The notes under the pieces were generated by a model, which had not been told where the DNA came from, ran no database searches, and was given only the letters and a program-made list of their open reading frames with translations. Position numbers and translations under genes: made by a program. A stretch of 36,643 nt of DNA from Candidatus Magasanikiibacteriota bacterium (GTDB lineage: Bacteria > Patescibacteriota > Patescibacteriia > Magasanikbacterales > GWA2-37-8): assembly GCA_943359595.1 (NCBI GenBank), contig CALRIA010000005.1, forward strand, positions 1-36,643, given 5' to 3'. Below are positions 8,674-14,919 of the stretch, one piece after another (position 1 is the stretch's first letter; the number at the start of each line of letters is the position of its first letter).

Positions 8674-8958
8674 TGCTTCCCATCGGATGGGAAGATAACT
8701 GAATTAATTATTTAACAAAAAACTAGAAGCAATAACACTGTTTAAACCCAATCCTTCAGTGCTCTTGTTTCTAGCCTTCTTGTGGACAACTTTTGATTGC
8801 ACACGATTCACCCCCAAAGGGTGAATTTTATAGATGGCTTTAGTTTTTTATTTGTAAAAATCTTAATCTCCTGGCCAAATTTTTGCTGTGTAAATGTTTT
8901 TTGTTTCCCCGACTAAGTCGGAACAAATCTTATTTACTTGGCACTGATTGGCTTTGTA
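8674..8958 (-). promoter_or_regulatory. Structured 5' leader of the rplC operon
   Basis: No gene is seen in this stretch. From the promoter at 8965-8993 the transcript would run about 285 nt before rplC. Three hairpins are visible in the minus-strand RNA: CCGAC/GTCGG with a 3-base loop at 8909-8921, a perfect ATTCACCC/GGGTGAAT stem with 5-base loop at 8806-8826, and a perfect CTTCCCAT/ATGGGAAG stem with 3-base loop at 8676-8694 that ends 2 bases before the rplC start. None has a strong U-tract. The length and the last hairpin, which would hold the only SD-like bases of rplC, suggest translational control; which protein binds is unknown. Confidence 0.5.
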
Positions 8959-8964
8959 GTGCTA

Positions 8965-8993
8965 ATAATAGCAGAAAAATTTTCTTCTGTCAA
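8965..8993 (-). promoter_or_regulatory. Promoter of the rplC-rplO operon
   Basis: On the minus strand a perfect TTGACA (8988-8993) stands 17 bases from TATTAT (8965-8970). It lies 10 bases after the rpsJ stop codon, so the large ribosomal operon can be transcribed independently of tuf and rpsJ. The predicted start is near 8958. Confidence 0.85.
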
Positions 8994-9002
8994 GCCCAAC
9001 TA

Positions 9003-9362
9003 CTACATTTTTATTTCCACATCTACACCAGCTGGTAAGTTTAGATTCATCAGCGCATCTATACATTTTGGAGAAGCGTTTATAATGTCAATCAAACGTT
9101 TGTGAACACGCATTTCGAATTGTTCACGAGCATCTTTATGTACAAAGGTCGAACGATTCACAGTAAATTTGGTCTTTTCAGTTGGCAAAGGTACTGGACC
9201 GACAACTTTAGCTTCATTACGAACGGCGGTTTCAATGATTGTGCGAGTGGCCTGATCGATAACGCGATTATCGTAAGCACGAATTTTTACGCGGATACGA
9301 GTACCAACTTCTTCTTTGGCTTTTTCTTCTTTTACTTTGTTTGTAGGAGTTGTGGTTGTCAT
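9003..9362 (-). CDS. rpsJ: 30S ribosomal protein uS10
   Basis: Small-subunit head protein, also a NusB partner in antitermination in well-studied bacteria. The core ([54 protein letters not shown]) is standard. The 119 residues include an N-terminal extension of about 20 polar residues ([19 protein letters not shown]), against ~102 in most bacteria. It follows tuf, separated by a strong hairpin, and is separated from rplC by a promoter and long leader. So it may be a minor, read-through-fed member of both units; I see no consensus promoter of its own. Confidence 0.97.
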   Translation of the reverse strand: MTTTTPTNKVKEEKAKEEVGTRIRVKIRAYDNRVIDQATRTIIETAVRNEAKVVGPVPLPTEKTKFTVNRSTFVHKDAREQFEMRVHKRLIDIINASPKCIDALMNLNLPAGVDVEIKM

Positions 9363-9404
9363 GTTATTTATTAAAATTAAAGAACTAATTAAAGAGCAAT
9401 TTTA

Positions 9405-9430
9405 AGGGGGCGTTATTTAGAACGCCCCCT
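9405..9430 (-). terminator. Hairpin between tuf and rpsJ (partial terminator or attenuator)
   Basis: A perfect 10-bp GC-rich stem (AGGGGGCGTT/AACGCCCCCT, loop of 6) begins 9 bases after the tuf stop. On the minus strand it is followed by TTAAAATTGC, a poor U-tract. It is probably a partial terminator or processing signal that lowers rpsJ expression relative to tuf, but a full stop would leave rpsJ without a clear promoter. Confidence 0.6.
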
Positions 9431-9438
9431 ATAAAATA

Positions 9439-10629
9439 TTATTTGATAATTTTTACTACTACACCAGAGCCAACGGTACGACCACCTTCACGAATAGCGA
9501 AGTTCATCTTATCTTCCATAGCTACTGGGTTGATCAATCTGATCTTCAAGTTGACAGTATCACCTGGCATTACCATTTCAACACCAGCTGGTAATTCAAG
9601 GATATCACCAGTTACATCAGTTGTACGAATATAAAACTGTGGTTTGTAGCCTTTGAAGAAAGGTTTGTGACGACCGCCTTCTTCTTTGCTCAAAACGTAA
9701 ATTTCAGCTTCAAACTCAGTGTGAGGAGTAATAGAACCTGGTTTGGCCAAAACCATACCACGTTCAACGTCTTCCTTCTTGGTACCACGCAACAATATAC
9801 CAGCGTTGTCGCCAGCTTGTCCTTCTTTCAAGGACTTGTTAAACATTTCGATACCAGTTACTACAGTTTTCATCGGTTCTTCACGCAAACCAACAATGGA
9901 AATTTCATCATTGATTTTGATCATACCACGTTCGATACGACCAGTTACTACAGTACCACGGCCTTCAATAGAAAAAACGTCTTCTACTGGCATCAAAAAT
10001 GGTTTATCAAGATCGCGAACTGGATCTGGGAAATAGGTGTCCATAGTAGACAACAAATCCATAATAGGCTTAGAAGCTGCTTCATCAGTTGGATTTTCCA
10101 AAGCTTTCAAAGCAGATCCACGGATAATTGGAGTGACATCACCAGGGAAGCCATATTTTGTCAAAAGATCACGAATTTCAGCTTCTACCAACTCTACCAA
10201 CTCAGGATCAGCCATGTCTAGCTTGTTCAAAAAAACGATAATGTTTTTTACACCTACCTGATTAGCCAACAAAATGTGTTCACGAGTCTGAGGCATTGGA
10301 CCGTCCGCTGCAGATACTACCAAAACAGCTCCGTCCATCTGAGCAGCACCAGTAATCATGTTTTTTACATAATCAGCATGGCCTGGACAATCTACGTGAG
10401 CATAATGTCTCTTATCAGTTTCGTATTCTACGTGAGCAGTGGCAATAGTAATACCACGAGCTTTTGATTCTGGAGCTTTGTCCAGATCACCTACGCCTTT
10501 TTTTTGAGCGATACCACCGCGGGCATTTAATACCTGCAAAATTGCAGCAGTTAAAGTGGTTTTACCATGATCAACGTGACCAATAGTACCAACGTTAATG
10601 TGAGGCTTGGTTCTACTAAACTCAGCCAT
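9439..10629 (-). CDS. tuf: Translation elongation factor Tu
   Basis: GTPase that delivers aminoacyl-tRNA to the ribosomal A site. The 396 residues are full length. The G domain shows GHVDHGKTT (P loop, around residues 18-26), the switch I region with [27 protein letters not shown] and the NKLD specificity motif; domains 2 and 3 follow with the conserved [11 protein letters not shown] ending. It is not preceded by rpsL, rpsG or fusA as in the str operon, but by a small unrelated gene with its own terminator-like hairpin. A strong promoter at 10751-10778 drives it. The ATG at 10629 has no SD. Confidence 0.99.
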   Translation of the reverse strand: MAEFSRTKPHINVGTIGHVDHGKTTLTAAILQVLNARGGIAQKKGVGDLDKAPESKARGITIATAHVEYETDKRHYAHVDCPGHADYVKNMITGAAQMDGAVLVVSAADGPMPQTREHILLANQVGVKNIIVFLNKLDMADPELVELVEAEIRDLLTKYGFPGDVTPIIRGSALKALENPTDEAASKPIMDLLSTMDTYFPDPVRDLDKPFLMPVEDVFSIEGRGTVVTGRIERGMIKINDEISIVGLREEPMKTVVTGIEMFNKSLKEGQAGDNAGILLRGTKKEDVERGMVLAKPGSITPHTEFEAEIYVLSKEEGGRHKPFFKGYKPQFYIRTTDVTGDILELPAGVEMVMPGDTVNLKIRLINPVAMEDKMNFAIREGGRTVGSGVVVKIIK

Positions 10630-10720
10630 AGGATTATACGTTCACGGCACTGTCCCGAGTGGTCGGAAACAGATTTTTGTCCAGCCGCTAAATTTTTAAT
10701 AAAATATTTGTTAATAAAAC

Positions 10721-10746
10721 ACGCTAACCATATAGCTGATTAGCGT
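10721..10746 (-). terminator. Hairpin downstream of the 134-residue gene, overlapping the tuf start site
   Basis: A perfect 7-bp stem (ACGCTAA/TTAGCGT) with a 12-base loop is followed on the minus strand by GTTTTATT. For read-through transcripts from the upstream gene it would act as a terminator. It sits just after the tuf -10 box, so tuf transcripts would start within or after its first arm and would not form it. Such an arrangement insulates tuf; an operator role is an alternative. Confidence 0.5.
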
Positions 10747-10750
10747 GGGC

Positions 10751-10778
10751 ATTATAGCAGGTTTTAAAAATTTTGCAA
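10751..10778 (-). promoter_or_regulatory. Promoter of tuf
   Basis: Minus strand TTGCAA (10773-10778), 16-base spacer, TATAAT (10751-10756) with an extended TG motif (TGCTATAAT). The predicted start near 10744 gives a leader of about 115 nt before tuf. Confidence 0.85.
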
Positions 10779-10818
10779 GTGGGGAGAAATTGTGGATAAT
10801 TTTTCCTGAACACAATTA

Positions 10819-11223
10819 TTATTCAATGGGTTCAAGATAAAATTTTTCTTCTTCATCTTCTGGCAAACCAGACAAGTTTTCTTCACCAAAAGTTTGCTCA
10901 ACTTGACCAACTTCAAGTGGAATATTGGTTGTTTCCAAAACTGGTTCTGAAATTTTTTCTACTTCTTTTTTCGTATTATCTTCCCAACCTGGGATAGGCT
11001 GTCGTTTTTTTTGATCCTGCCAACGAGAAATATCATGGTTTAATTTATTTAACATATCCTCTTCTTCCAAGTTCTCTAGACAAGAAGTGTCGTTTAATAA
11101 GCTTTCATATTCATTTAGATTCATCAAGACCATGGTTTCGTCAGTTTCCTTATCCATTATTACAAACCTATCCCCAGTACGGCGAACTAATTTGATAATA
11201 CGATCCAATTGATTTTGTTTCAT
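10819..11223 (-). CDS. Small acidic protein with Phd-like N-terminus
   Basis: The 134-residue product is not a confident family member. Its first ~50 residues (IIKLVRRTGDRFVIMDKETD, then VLMNLNEYESLL) resemble the N-terminal fold of Phd/YefM-type antitoxins, in which a short beta-sheet precedes a 'YExLL'-like helix. The remainder is strongly acidic and probably disordered, ending LPEDEEEKFYLEPIE. No toxin partner lies next to it. It has its own promoter at 11247-11274 and a hairpin after it, and is placed directly upstream of tuf. The resemblance is a judgement by eye; function is unknown. Confidence 0.75.
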   Translation of the reverse strand: MKQNQLDRIIKLVRRTGDRFVIMDKETDETMVLMNLNEYESLLNDTSCLENLEEEDMLNKLNHDISRWQDQKKRQPIPGWEDNTKKEVEKISEPVLETTNIPLEVGQVEQTFGEENLSGLPEDEEEKFYLEPIE

Positions 11224-11246
11224 ATAATAATTAATTATGTTTTTAT

Positions 11247-11274
11247 ATTATACCTAAAAACGACAACTAGTCAA
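11247..11274 (-). promoter_or_regulatory. Promoter of the 134-residue gene
   Basis: Minus strand TTGACT (11269-11274), 16-base spacer, TATAAT (11247-11252). The predicted start near 11240 gives a leader of about 17 nt. The -35 box lies 17 bases beyond the end of the preceding terminator. Confidence 0.8.
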
Positions 11275-11291
11275 CCTTTAATTTAAATAAT

Positions 11292-11319
11292 AAAAAATCG
11301 CTCAAGAAAGCGATTTTTT
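11292..11319. terminator. Terminator ending RNA module A
   Basis: Perfect 11-bp stem (AAAAAATCGCT/AGCGATTTTTT) with a 6-base loop, T-rich on both sides. It would work on both strands but serves the minus-strand 72-residue gene. Confidence 0.85.
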
Positions 11320-11394
11320 ATTTTGCTCTAACCACAAATAATTGTGATTACAGTGTGTGCGCGCCAATCTACTCCTTTGAATTAGATGGCGCGC
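11292..11394 (-). ncRNA. Structured 3' RNA module, copy A
   Basis: Read on the minus strand: (1) hairpin 11359-11394 with an 8-bp GC stem, a bulged U, an inner stem ending in CUA/UAG and the loop AUUCAAAGGAG; (2) an 8-nt linker; (3) a 9-bp stem-loop 11329-11350 with a 4-nt loop; (4) a 9-nt linker; (5) the terminator 11292-11319. Copy B at 11753-11854 has the same order, loop and linker lengths but different stem sequences that still pair. Stem 3 pairs only with a G-U on the minus strand (an A-C clash on plus), so the minus-strand RNA is the functional one. It lies about 40 nt after a stop codon. The loop contains an SD-like AAAGGAG, but no start codon follows. Confidence 0.7.
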
Positions 11395-11435
11395 GGTAAA
11401 GAGGAGGGAGGGCGATTGTTAACGATCGCTCTACT

Positions 11436-11654
11436 CTAGTTGACCGGAGCGAAGATCACGGGGCCAAACGGTCCACCTTCCCGCTTGCGCAGGTAGGCCG
11501 GACGATTCAGCACGCGCAGTTGCGCGCGAGTCGGTCCCGACCACCAGTCGGTGATGGCTGGAACACCTTGCGTCTTTGTCAGGCGCGAGTTGGGGGTGAA
11601 CGCCACCTCGCGAATAAAGAAACTACCATCCAACAAACGAAAGACAAGAGACAT
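11436..11654 (-). CDS. Small orphan protein in a GC-richer unit
   Basis: The 72-residue product (MSLVFRLLDGSFFIREVAF at the start, FGPVIFAPVN at the end) matches no family I know. I chose ATG 11654 because GAGGG stands 6 bases before it, a rare SD in this window; an upstream in-frame start would add four residues (MRVN). The sequence is richer in GC than the ribosomal and metabolic genes around it. It has its own promoter (11713-11741) and ends in RNA module A. Trp, Pro and Arg are frequent, with no transmembrane segment. A real gene is likely from the promoter, SD and terminator, but function is unknown. Confidence 0.65.
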   Translation of the reverse strand: MSLVFRLLDGSFFIREVAFTPNSRLTKTQGVPAITDWWSGPTRAQLRVLNRPAYLRKREGGPFGPVIFAPVN

Positions 11655-11712
11655 GTTAACCCTCACTTTGTCGGGTGAAAAAGGCTTGATAGCCCTGTCC
11701 CGAACGAATTAG

Positions 11713-11741
11713 ACTGTAGCACGGCTTAGCCAAAAAGTCAA
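11713..11741 (-). promoter_or_regulatory. Promoter of the 72-residue gene
   Basis: Minus strand TTGACT (11736-11741), 17-base spacer, TACAGT (11713-11718). It starts 12 bases beyond the terminator of the previous unit. The leader would be about 50 nt. Confidence 0.65.
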
Positions 11742-11752
11742 TAGTGAACAAC

Positions 11753-11779
11753 AAAAAACCACTAATTAAGCGGTTTTTT
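11753..11779 (-). terminator. Terminator ending RNA module B
   Basis: Minus-strand stem AAAAAACCGC/GUGGUUUUUU with a 7-base loop and U-tract. One G-U pair becomes A-C on the other strand, so it is a minus-strand terminator. Confidence 0.8.
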
Positions 11780-11854
11780 ATTGTATTCTGACTACAAATT
11801 ATTATAATCAAAATATGCGTGCGCCGAACTACTCCTTTGAATTAGTCGACGCAC
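11753..11854 (-). ncRNA. Structured 3' RNA module, copy B
   Basis: Same architecture as copy A. Hairpin 11819-11854 has a 9-bp outer stem (GUGCGUCGA pairing with UCGGCGCAC), a bulged U, inner CUA/UAG and the identical 11-nt loop AUUCAAAGGAG. After an 8-nt linker comes a 9-bp stem-loop (11789-11810, two G-U pairs on the minus strand), then a 9-nt linker and the terminator 11753-11779, whose stem also needs a G-U on minus. Outer-stem sequences differ from copy A at many positions while pairing is kept. It lies about 36 nt after the stop of the 73-residue gene. Confidence 0.7.
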
Positions 11855-11890
11855 ATCTGAGTTTGACACTGACGAAGGGTCATGCCGTAA

Positions 11891-12112
11891 TTAACGGCGA
11901 CGAGGACCACTACGCTGTACAATGCGCTGAGCGTTGGCAAGAGCAACCACGTGTTGCACCTGATAACGATAGTCACGCCGTTGCGCTAATGGGGGGGGCC
12001 ATGGACTGCTGACCGGAACCCGGACAAGATCCAGTTGCCGACAGATCAACGACGAAAGATTATACCCGCCCAAAAAAAACAGAAACGGCAACGGCAAATG
12101 AACAATTTTCAT
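11891..12112 (-). CDS. Small orphan protein downstream of the HExxH gene
   Basis: The 73-residue product starts at ATG 12112 with a strong SD (AGGAGG, 12116-12121). The first ~20 residues (MKIVHLPLPFLFFLGGYNL) are hydrophobic, and the rest is Arg-, Gln- and Pro-rich, ending QRSGPRRR. The gene sits 38 bases after the 12151-12978 gene with no terminator between them, so the two are probably one operon. A run of eight C on the coding strand (11992-11999) encodes Pro-Pro-Pro; length change there would bring an early stop in either other frame. The function is unknown; it may be a membrane-associated or exported peptide. Confidence 0.55.
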   Translation of the reverse strand: MKIVHLPLPFLFFLGGYNLSSLICRQLDLVRVPVSSPWPPPLAQRRDYRYQVQHVVALANAQRIVQRSGPRRR

Positions 12113-12150
12113 CAAAACCTCCTGGAATGAAAGATTGAACGTGCTGGCAC

Positions 12151-12978
12151 TTATTCAGTTGTCAACACACGTTCAGCGTTGAGATACCATTTGACAATCT
12201 CATAGAGCGAATCGCGTCCAACAAATGGGGATAGCCCATCACCATCCGTCCTAAACGCGAAACCAAGCAGATACGCAGCAATGGCCTCGGCCAGGCTCTC
12301 AGCAATTCCGACAAGTGAATTCGGCGGCAATTGGCCAGTAACTGGATCAAAGTAAGCGCCAGCATAGTGCGAGATTGGCGGGGCTGAATTGATTGCCGCC
12401 TCGGCCTCGCTGATGAACTCGAAAATACTTTTATTGCCAACCTGGTCAGAAACCAAGCGACAATTATCCGAGTTCCACATCTCCACATTGACAATGGAGT
12501 GAGCCAACTCATGAGCCAGACCTTCCAGATGAATGATTCGCCGAATTTCGGGCGCGACCAAATCTTGGATTTGAAATAGGACTGGATTCATTCTAAATCT
12601 ACTCCAGAATCTCGGCGGGAGATTCTCCACATCCACTTTGCTGGGTGCAATTGCCGTGGCAGAAATTGCCTTAGCAATATCCAATGTCGGCACAGGCTTC
12701 TCTTTGGTTGATGCCTGTGTAAACCATACCGAACGATCGAACGTGATTTTGTTGATCAACATGCGATTACGTGCTTTGAGTGGAAAAACCGCCAACACTC
12801 CTTGGATATCTGCCAACGTGAGCACATGAAGGCCGTGTGGATCCTCCAAGTAAAAACGTGGAGGACCGGCAAAATATTGAACAGGCATCGGCAAACGAGC
12901 CGTGAACATTTCAAGATTTGCCTCATACCACTGGATGGTTGGACCCATGTCAAAACCAGAAACTTTCTTGTTCTTCAT
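12151..12978 (-). CDS. HExxH metalloprotease-like protein
   Basis: The 275-residue product has the zinc-protease signature in LEGLAHELAHSIV (HELAH at residues 156-160). Acidic residues in ISEAEAAI (~190) and in IAESLAEAIAAYLL (~227-231) are candidates for the third zinc ligand, as in gluzincins. No signal peptide is evident; the N-terminal 120 residues are unassigned. I chose ATG 12978 because GGAG lies 8 bases upstream; ATG 12990 would lie upstream of that SD. The gene is GC-richer than its neighbours, has its own promoter (13040-13068) and is followed by the 73-residue gene. Peptidase activity is an inference from the motif only. Confidence 0.75.
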   Translation of the reverse strand: MKNKKVSGFDMGPTIQWYEANLEMFTARLPMPVQYFAGPPRFYLEDPHGLHVLTLADIQGVLAVFPLKARNRMLINKITFDRSVWFTQASTKEKPVPTLDIAKAISATAIAPSKVDVENLPPRFWSRFRMNPVLFQIQDLVAPEIRRIIHLEGLAHELAHSIVNVEMWNSDNCRLVSDQVGNKSIFEFISEAEAAINSAPPISHYAGAYFDPVTGQLPPNSLVGIAESLAEAIAAYLLGFAFRTDGDGLSPFVGRDSLYEIVKWYLNAERVLTTE

Positions 12979-13039
12979 CGTAAACTCCACTGTGCTTTGA
13001 TTGCCAAACTACTATTGACGAAACATTCGCCAATTTAAA

Positions 13040-13068
13040 ATAATAACAAAAAAAATTAATAAAGTCAA
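13040..13068 (-). promoter_or_regulatory. Promoter of the HExxH gene unit
   Basis: Minus strand TTGACT (13063-13068), 17-base spacer, TATTAT (13040-13045). The predicted leader is about 55 nt. It lies 28 bases beyond the preceding terminator. Confidence 0.8.
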
Positions 13069-13095
13069 TGACTGAAGCTAAGGAATATTAAAAAA

Positions 13096-13120
13096 AACAT
13101 ACTAATTTAGTTAGTATGTT
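13096..13120 (-). terminator. Terminator of the zinc-ribbon/methyltransferase-like gene
   Basis: Perfect 10-bp stem (AACATACTAA/TTAGTATGTT), 5-base loop, followed on the minus strand by a run of T (13091-13097 read as complement). Confidence 0.85.
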
Positions 13121-13149
13121 TCTCTATATCTATTGTTAAAAAAATATTT

Positions 13150-13953
13150 TTACTTCGTTTCCTTATCGTCATCAATTTTTTCAAAAATAAACATGTCATC
13201 CATATGATGTCCATTTTTATGGGGCAAACCAATGCACAAAACTTTGCCAATATTTTCTATCGCACTATGGCCAGGACCGAGCTTTTTATCTATTTTCCCT
13301 TTTACATAACTATAAAAACTTGGATCAACAGCCTCAAAATCTTCGTCTGTTTCCACTCTTTGCCAATATAAATCTAAATTATCTTTATCAAAAACAGCCT
13401 TTGTTTTTTTTACATCATTTAGCGTATTTATTATGCCAACCAACTTAAAATTTTTATATTCACGCATTTGTGTCGCGGTTTTATGCCAATCATTGCAGAG
13501 CACATGTCCACCAACTTTTAAATTTTTTATTGGACCATCTGGTCGTACGGCTGGATTTAACAAAATAACCACATCAGCCGATTCTGGTAACACAAAATTA
13601 TTGACATCGGCACATTCAGCTTGAAGACCACCTTTTTTTAATACTGCAATCGCCTCTGGATTTTTATCTACAAAAAACACTTGACTGTTTGGAAAACCTT
13701 CGGTAGGACTAGCGTCGACATCACAAGATGGGTAATAAATTATTTTAGGTTCAATATTTAATGTTTCGACAAACAATCTTTGCATCCCGGCCATATTTTC
13801 CGATATACTTGGTTGCCTTTCTATTATTGGTTCTGCTTCTTTTTTTTCGGTATGTTCTATCGGTTTATTTTGACAAGACTCACAAACAGGTAGCCAAGCG
13901 CCACCTTCAACTTCTCCAATCTCATTTTTACCACAGACAGGACAAAGAGACAT
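13150..13953 (-). CDS. Zinc-ribbon protein with methyltransferase-like domain
   Basis: The 267-residue product starts with a small zinc-binding module (CPVC at residues 4-7 and CESC at 24-27). From about residue 60 it has a Rossmann-type pattern: IIYYPSCDVDASP in the place of motif I, QVFFVDKNPEAIAVLKKGG with an acidic residue ending strand 2, and SADVVILLNPAV as strand 4. This is like class I SAM-dependent methyltransferases, but the usual glycine-rich loop is degenerate, so substrate and activity are uncertain. It has an extended -10 promoter in front and a strong terminator behind. Base composition matches the AT-rich host, unlike its GC-richer neighbours. Confidence 0.75.
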   Translation of the reverse strand: MSLCPVCGKNEIGEVEGGAWLPVCESCQNKPIEHTEKKEAEPIIERQPSISENMAGMQRLFVETLNIEPKIIYYPSCDVDASPTEGFPNSQVFFVDKNPEAIAVLKKGGLQAECADVNNFVLPESADVVILLNPAVRPDGPIKNLKVGGHVLCNDWHKTATQMREYKNFKLVGIINTLNDVKKTKAVFDKDNLDLYWQRVETDEDFEAVDPSFYSYVKGKIDKKLGPGHSAIENIGKVLCIGLPHKNGHHMDDMFIFEKIDDDKETK

Positions 13954-13977
13954 AAAAATTTATAACTTATTTTTTTA

Positions 13978-13986
13978 ATTATATCA
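13978..13986 (-). promoter_or_regulatory. Extended -10 promoter of the zinc-ribbon gene
   Basis: Minus strand TGATATAAT: TATAAT at 13978-13983 with TG one base upstream. No good -35 box is present. The leader would be about 20 nt. Confidence 0.6.
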
Positions 13987-14018
13987 CATATTTAAAAAAC
14001 GCCTACCACAATGCTCTA

Positions 14019-14729
14019 TCATTCCTTTTTAGCGATCAACAATCGACACATAGAAGCCGGCGAAATGTCCCAGATTTTCAGATCATCACTCAATATTTTA
14101 AAACTATTTTCTTGTAATAATTTTATTCTGGCTCGAGCACCAGCCCGCCATTTCCACCCATGTTTTAATTTACCATAATATTCACCAAACAGTACCGGCC
14201 ACACCAAAATTCCACCTTTTTTTAATACCCGATAAGCTTCTTTAACAAAAATTTCTTGACCTTGTGCGGTCATAAATCTATCAGCCGCCACTTCCACCAT
14301 ACCGTCTATCGAGGAATCGGCCACTGTTACCATCGGACCATTTAAATCTTCTACCACCGTAGGTACATTTTCAAATTTAACTTTTAATTTGTTTAATTGA
14401 TCCTGGCTTAAATCTGAGGCGCACACTTTAAATCCGGCGTCGAGCAATGCTTCCGTAATAATTCCGGTTCCGGCCGCTCTATCGTAAATTGTTATTTGTG
14501 AAGGATCGGCATCAAAATTTTCTAAAAAAACTATACCTATTTGGCGAGCCAATTTTTCTCTACTAAAATAATATCTGGCGACTTGGTCATACATTTCCGC
14601 ATCTCGCTGTGAAGTATATTTATGTACAAATCTAGAGCGCCAAAGCCAACTCAATGCTTCTAACAACGGAGGTTTCTTAGGATAAATCTCTTTTTGTTTA
14701 TAAATTTTTAATCTTTCTTCTTTTGACAT
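14019..14729 (-). CDS. Class I SAM-dependent methyltransferase
   Basis: The 236-residue product has a recognisable methyltransferase core: motif I in ITIYDRAAGTGIITEALLDA (residues ~79-98), the acidic end of strand 2 in FKVCASDLSQDQL, the motif with MVEVAADRFM, and AYRVLKKGGILVWPVLFGEY, the usual post-motif region of the Methyltransf_11/25 group. The first 55 residues form a separate N-terminal helix region. The substrate cannot be told. It has its own extended -10 promoter directly behind the terminator of the preceding unit. Composition is that of the host. Confidence 0.85.
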   Translation of the reverse strand: MSKEERLKIYKQKEIYPKKPPLLEALSWLWRSRFVHKYTSQRDAEMYDQVARYYFSREKLARQIGIVFLENFDADPSQITIYDRAAGTGIITEALLDAGFKVCASDLSQDQLNKLKVKFENVPTVVEDLNGPMVTVADSSIDGMVEVAADRFMTAQGQEIFVKEAYRVLKKGGILVWPVLFGEYYGKLKHGWKWRAGARARIKLLQENSFKILSDDLKIWDISPASMCRLLIAKKE

Positions 14730-14751
14730 ATGTATTGATCTATCGATTTAA

Positions 14752-14760
14752 ATTATAACA
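14752..14760 (-). promoter_or_regulatory. Extended -10 promoter of the methyltransferase
   Basis: Minus strand TGTTATAAT: TATAAT at 14752-14757 with TG one base upstream. It starts 19 bases beyond terminator 14780-14837; the -35 region is weak and overlaps that terminator's T-tract. Confidence 0.6.
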
Positions 14761-14779
14761 CACCGCTCCAAAAACAAAA

Positions 14780-14837
14780 GACCGCCCGTCACTTAAAATC
14801 ATAAACTAATTATAATCTTAAGTGAGTGCGGGCGGTC
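14780..14837 (-). terminator. Long three-segment terminator hairpin
   Basis: A very long stem read on minus: GACCGCCCG/CGGGCGGTC (9 bp), a 3-base bulge, TCACTTAA/TTAAGTGA (8 bp), then GATTATAA/TTATGATT (8 bp with two G-U pairs on minus), 5-base loop, and a T-tract (TTTTGTTTTT). It ends the 147-residue gene unit. The innermost arm GAUUAUAA is the same as in stem 2 of RNA module B, which may be chance. Confidence 0.85.
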
Positions 14838-14919
14838 GAATGTTCTGACCAGCGCCACTACTCCACCGGCCAAAAGGCCTTTGCCCACCGTATTTCGGAA
14901 GATGGGATTTTAAAGGTAT

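Noticed and set aside
10635-10645. TATAAT directly before the tuf ATG as a second promoter
   Set aside because: There is no -35 box at 16-18 bases and no extended TG; the start would fall inside the start codon region.
11359-11394. Integron attC-like recombination site
   Set aside because: The hairpins after the small genes recall cassette attC sites, but there are no paired RYYYAAC/GTTRRRY core sites and no integrase. The terminator-linked layout fits an RNA element better.
11360-11394. SD in the invariant loop of module A as a translation start
   Set aside because: No ATG follows within 12 bases in either copy; a TTG at workable spacing in copy A is not conserved in copy B.
11815-12012. 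Plus-strand frame of 65 codons starting with ATG inside RNA module B, with TTGTAT-16-TATAAT just upstream
   Set aside because: The stems of module B pair by G-U only on the minus strand, the opposite strand carries an SD-led gene over the same stretch, and module A lacks an equivalent -10 box and frame. A plus-strand transcript remains possible but is not supported enough.
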